The notes under the pieces were generated by a model. The model searched no databases. It had not been told where the DNA came from and was given only the letters and a program-made list of their open reading frames with translations. Position numbers and translations under genes: made by a program. From the NCBI GenBank assembly GCA_938046585.1, contig CALIWR010000006.1, positions 215,000 to 278,999 on the forward strand: a DNA stretch of 64,000 nt, given 5' to 3'. Source of the DNA: an uncultured Propionibacteriaceae bacterium (GTDB taxonomy: Bacteria > Actinomycetota > Actinomycetes > Propionibacteriales > Propionibacteriaceae). Shown here piece by piece: positions 61,675 to 64,000 of the stretch (its first letter is position 1; every line of letters begins with the position of its first letter).

Positions 61675-62486
61675 TCGTGTTTTCCTTCCTGAGTGGGATT
61701 GCCCTGGGGGTCCGCTGTGATCAAGCCGTCGATGACGAGGTGATCGACGTCGTGGTCGCCAGAGACGATCTGGCGCGAGCGCACCCGGAAGGAATCCTCC
61801 AAGTGCTGCGGGGTCATGGTGTCGAGGGGAGCACCCGAGGCCAAGATCGCGCCGTCGGCGAGCATCACCACCTGATCGAACCAGCCCATCGCCAGATCGA
61901 GATCGTGAATGGTGGCGATAATGGTCCGGCCGGTGGCCCGCATCGTCGTCAGCAGGTGGATCTGGTGATGGACGTCGAGATGGTTGGTGGGCTCGTCGAG
62001 CAACAGCAGGTCAGTGCCCTGGGCCAGGCCTTTCGCGAGCAGGGCCCGGCGCCGTTCTCCGCCAGAAAGGTGGGCGCAGGAGCGATTCGCCAGGCCGGTC
62101 AGCCCAACTGCGGCCAGGGCCTCGGCGACGATCGCCCGTTCGCGGCGGCCGCCGACCTGCCAGGGGGCCTGGTGTGGCAGCCGCCCGAGGGTGACCATCT
62201 CGCTCAGGGTCAGCTCATCAGGGATGGTCTCTTCTTGGGCGACGAAGGCGAGCCGACGGGCCCGCTGCCGCGGCGATAGGGAGGCCAGGTTCGTATCGTC
62301 GACCGTCACCTGCCCGCAGATCGGGCGCCGGACACCGGCGAGGACCCGCATCAGGGTCGACTTTCCGACCCCGTTGACGCCGACGATGGCGGTCATTGTG
62401 CCTGAGGCGCAGGCCAGGCTGATACCACGAACGATGGTGCGGTTCCCGATGCCGCAGGTCAGGTCCTGGGCCTCTAGACGGCTCAT
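61671..62486 (-). CDS. ABC transporter ATP-binding protein, FecE/BtuD-like
   Basis: A 271-residue ATPase of the iron-siderophore/B12 class: Walker A GVNGVGKSTLMRVLAGV, signature HLSGGERRRALLAKGL, Walker B LLLLDEPTNHLDVHHQ and an H-loop ATIHDLDLAM. It starts inside the stop of the permease gene and overlaps the binding-protein gene at its end. It drives import through the FecCD permease. Confidence 0.92.
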   Translation of the reverse strand: MSRLEAQDLTCGIGNRTIVRGISLACASGTMTAIVGVNGVGKSTLMRVLAGVRRPICGQVTVDDTNLASLSPRQRARRLAFVAQEETIPDELTLSEMVTLGRLPHQAPWQVGGRRERAIVAEALAAVGLTGLANRSCAHLSGGERRRALLAKGLAQGTDLLLLDEPTNHLDVHHQIHLLTTMRATGRTIIATIHDLDLAMGWFDQVVMLADGAILASGAPLDTMTPQHLEDSFRVRSRQIVSGDHDVDHLVIDGLITADPQGNPTQEGKHE

Positions 62487-63550
62487 GCCGCACCGCCGTA
62501 CTCGTAGCTGCGGCGCCCCATCACCACGAGGAAGACCGGCGCCCCGATCAGGCCGGTGACCACGCCGAGGGGGATTTCGGCGGGCGCAACGATCACCCGG
62601 GAGGCCACGTCAACCCACAGCATGAACAACCCGCCGAAGGCCGCTGCCAGGGGCAGGACCCGGTAGTGCAGGGAGCCGACCACCATCCGGCACAGGTGCG
62701 GGATCACGAGGCCGACGAATCCGATCCCCCCGGAGACCGCCACCAAGACCCCGACCAGCACCGCCAGCAGCACGAACAGGCCCTGCCGCAGCGCGCCGAC
62801 GGGAATGCCGAGGGCGGCTGCCGTGTCCGGCCCGACAGCGAGGGCATCAAGCCAGCGGCTGGCCAGCAGCAGCAGGATCAGGCAGATCACGACTACGCCG
62901 GTCGAGAGCGGGATCCGGTCCCACTGGGCCCCGGAGACGCTGCCAAGCAGCCAGAACAGCACCGACTGGGCGGCACGCGGATCGGGGCTCTTGAAGACCA
63001 GGAAGCTGGCGATCGCCGAGAACGCGGACGAGAGGACCACCCCGGACAAGACCAGCCGGATCGGGGTCAGCCCACCTTGGGCCATCGACACTAGGTAGAC
63101 CGCGACGGCTGCGGCGAGAGAGCCGAACAGGGCGCCGACGGAGATCGCCCACAGCCCGAAAGCCGACGTCAAGATACCGAAGGTGATGACCGCGGTAGCC
63201 CCGACCGAGGCCCCGGCGGAAACCCCCAGCAGGTACGGGTCCGCGAGCGGGTTACGTACCAGGGTCTGCATCGCCGCACCCGCGATACTCAGGCCGGCGC
63301 CTACGACCACGGCCAGCAGCGCCCGGGGCAGCCGCAACTGCCAGACGATCGCCTCGATCGCCTCGTCGGGGGGGCCGACGTCCCATCCCAGATGGCTGAG
63401 CAGGACCTGCCGCACGGCATCCGAATCGAGCGTCTCGGAACCGATGTTGACCGAATAGATGACGCTCAGACCCGTCAACACGAGGATCACCAGCGTGAGA
63501 GGGATCGCGAGAACGCGGATCACATCACGAACCGACCTCGTTGGCCGCAC
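62483..63550 (-). CDS. FecCD-family ABC transporter permease, BtuC-like
   Basis: A 355-residue permease with about ten helices. RLPRALLAVVVGAGLSIAGA, MQTLVRNPLADPYLLGVSAG and GFVGLVIPHLCRMVVGSLHY are hallmark FecCD segments. The GTG at 63550 has GGGAG about 9 bases ahead. It is the first gene of the operon, starting 57 bases after the end of the cobalamin riboswitch, so the whole transporter is expected to be shut off when the vitamin is plentiful. Confidence 0.93.
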   Translation of the reverse strand: MRPTRSVRDVIRVLAIPLTLVILVLTGLSVIYSVNIGSETLDSDAVRQVLLSHLGWDVGPPDEAIEAIVWQLRLPRALLAVVVGAGLSIAGAAMQTLVRNPLADPYLLGVSAGASVGATAVITFGILTSAFGLWAISVGALFGSLAAAVAVYLVSMAQGGLTPIRLVLSGVVLSSAFSAIASFLVFKSPDPRAAQSVLFWLLGSVSGAQWDRIPLSTGVVVICLILLLLASRWLDALAVGPDTAAALGIPVGALRQGLFVLLAVLVGVLVAVSGGIGFVGLVIPHLCRMVVGSLHYRVLPLAAAFGGLFMLWVDVASRVIVAPAEIPLGVVTGLIGAPVFLVVMGRRSYEYGGAA

Positions 63551-63607
63551 GACAACCGACTCCCAAGATCACGAGCCCGGACGCGGGACCCTTGACGAAT
63601 CTATCCC

Positions 63608-63767
63608 GAGAGTTGTGGTCTTCGGACTTCGCCTCATCCTCGCCTGCGGCCTTCCCGGGGGTAAGCCCAGTGGCATCATCGCAGGTCCGTCACCGTTACC
63701 GCTGCGCGTCAGTCCCGGATTCACACCGGGTTCCCGCATCCGACGAATCGGATGCCTGACAACTCTC
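63608..63767 (-). ncRNA. Cobalamin riboswitch
   Basis: On the minus strand a 9-bp closing stem P1 (GAGAGTTGT with ACAACTCTC) encloses the hallmark B12 elements in order: GGGAACCCGGTGTGAATCC, GGGACTGACGCGCAGCGGT, the B12 box GATGCCACTGG, GGGAAGGC and AAGTCCGAAGACC before the closing strand. Length is about 160 bases. It lies directly before the BtuC-like permease gene. Cobalamin binding normally represses downstream genes by termination or by hiding the ribosome site; the short 57-base gap and lack of a T-tract suggest translation control here. Confidence 0.92.
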
Positions 63768-63775
63768 TGGCCCGA

Positions 63776-63784
63776 ACCATAGCA
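63776..63784 (-). promoter_or_regulatory. Probable extended -10 promoter for the riboswitch operon
   Basis: On the minus strand TGCTATGGT gives a TGN-extended -10 (TATGGT at plus 63776-63781). Transcription would start about seven bases on, right at the first base pairs of the riboswitch P1 stem. No good -35 hexamer is visible, which extended -10 promoters can do without. Confidence 0.4.
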
Positions 63785-63920
63785 TTCAGAAATCCCCCGC
63801 CGCGACCAGGCCGGCGAGCCGGCGCCGGCCGTACGGCGAACCGCCCGAGATTCTTGTCGGCCGTCGACGCTAGGTCCACTGTCGTGGCAGATCCGAGCCC
63901 GGTGGTGTCGGCACCGAGCA
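63785..63920. other. Intergenic stretch upstream of the riboswitch, nothing assigned
   Basis: High-G+C DNA between the putative promoter and the tandem repeat. A minus-strand frame is open from the right edge through here to a stop at 63721-63723, but it would run into the riboswitch, so I do not call a gene. GCCGGCGAGCCGGCGCCGGC is a local GC-rich self-complementary patch. Confidence 0.3.
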
Positions 63921-64000
63921 GATCGATGCCGGGCAGATCGATGCCGGGCAGATCGATGCCGGGCAGATCGATGCCGGGCAGATCGATGCCGGGCAGATCG
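63921..64000. repeat. 15-bp tandem repeat, at least 5.3 copies, cut by the window edge
   Basis: The unit GATCGATGCCGGGCA is repeated exactly from 63921 to 63995 (five copies), then GATCG reaches the edge. The copies are identical. Because 15 is a multiple of three, the array would preserve a reading frame; on the minus strand it would read as repeated Asp-Leu-Pro-Gly-Ile. The minus frame stays open to 63721 but overlaps the riboswitch. It may be the end of a coding repeat or an intergenic array; the sequence beyond the window is needed. Confidence 0.85.

Noticed and set aside
63921..64000. CRISPR array
   Set aside because: Units are 15 bp, contiguous and without spacers.
63721..64000. Minus-strand partial gene entering from the right edge
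   Set aside because: Open frame contains the repeat but would end inside the riboswitch and cover its promoter; kept only as a possibility under the repeat.

Overview
This 64 kb window is high-G+C DNA, densely coded, with frequent ATGA/TGATG start-stop overlaps and many GTG starts. The gene content points to an actinobacterium: mycothiol S-conjugate amidase (mca), a polyprenol-phosphomannose mannosyltransferase (mptB-like), a decaprenyl-phosphate phosphoribosyltransferase-like UbiA protein, the fdxA-dapC pair, a KorAB 2-oxoacid:ferredoxin oxidoreductase and a fused PntA. Gene style suggests Propionibacteriales, but that is a guess. No rRNA, tRNA, transposase, integrase or CRISPR array was found.

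Layout. 1-7314 (+): a nucleoside uptake and cleavage operon: end of a ribokinase-like gene, BMP-family lipoprotein, an ATPase-permease fusion, a second permease and two nucleoside hydrolases (RihB-like, RihC-like). 7325-10314: an unknown gene, a cupin, and pseudouridine-phosphate glycosidase plus its PfkB-type kinase, which extend the nucleoside theme. 10415-13059 (+): YajQ, an SDR epimerase and a membrane-anchored metallophosphoesterase. 13075-15458 (-): 3-hydroxyisobutyryl-CoA hydrolase-like protein and MptB. 15651-20186 (+): korA, korB and a membrane protein whose cytoplasmic tail carries regularly spaced Thr motifs. 20494-23834 (-): dapC, fdxA, VanW-type protein. 23943-29563 (-): oppA-B-C-D-F peptide transporter. 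29727-40937 (-): pntAB, sppA, second VanW protein, transketolase, serC-serA, and a zinc-ribbon/DUF2510/RDD membrane protein. 41040-48999: two YdcF-like proteins, a BAAT-type hydrolase, a GH3 glycosidase, a Cthe_2159-like beta-helix lipoprotein and an MFS transporter. 49063-49994 (-): a more A/T-rich accessory patch with an Abi_2 (AbiD/AbiF) HEPN protein preceded by a terminator-like structured RNA. 50183-60530: hemolysin III, YyaL, mca, greA, DUF2089 and DUF4097 proteins, an MFS transporter, DUF937, Maf, a lipoprotein and UbiA. 60595-63767 (-): a vitamin B12-type ABC importer behind a cobalamin riboswitch. 63921-64000: a 15-bp tandem repeat running off the window edge.

How the genes work together. 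The first 10 kb can import nucleosides, split them into base and ribose, phosphorylate ribose, and dismantle pseudouridine. KorAB and the nearby ferredoxin could form one redox unit, with PntAB balancing NADH and NADPH. The Opp and B12 systems supply peptides and cobalamin. SerC, SerA, DapC and transketolase are housekeeping.

The most interesting candidate is the Abi_2 HEPN gene: its start codon lies 12 bases beyond the U-tract of a strong hairpin, the layout expected of a HEPN RNase controlled by an adjacent small RNA. The homology is clear; the RNA partnership is inference.
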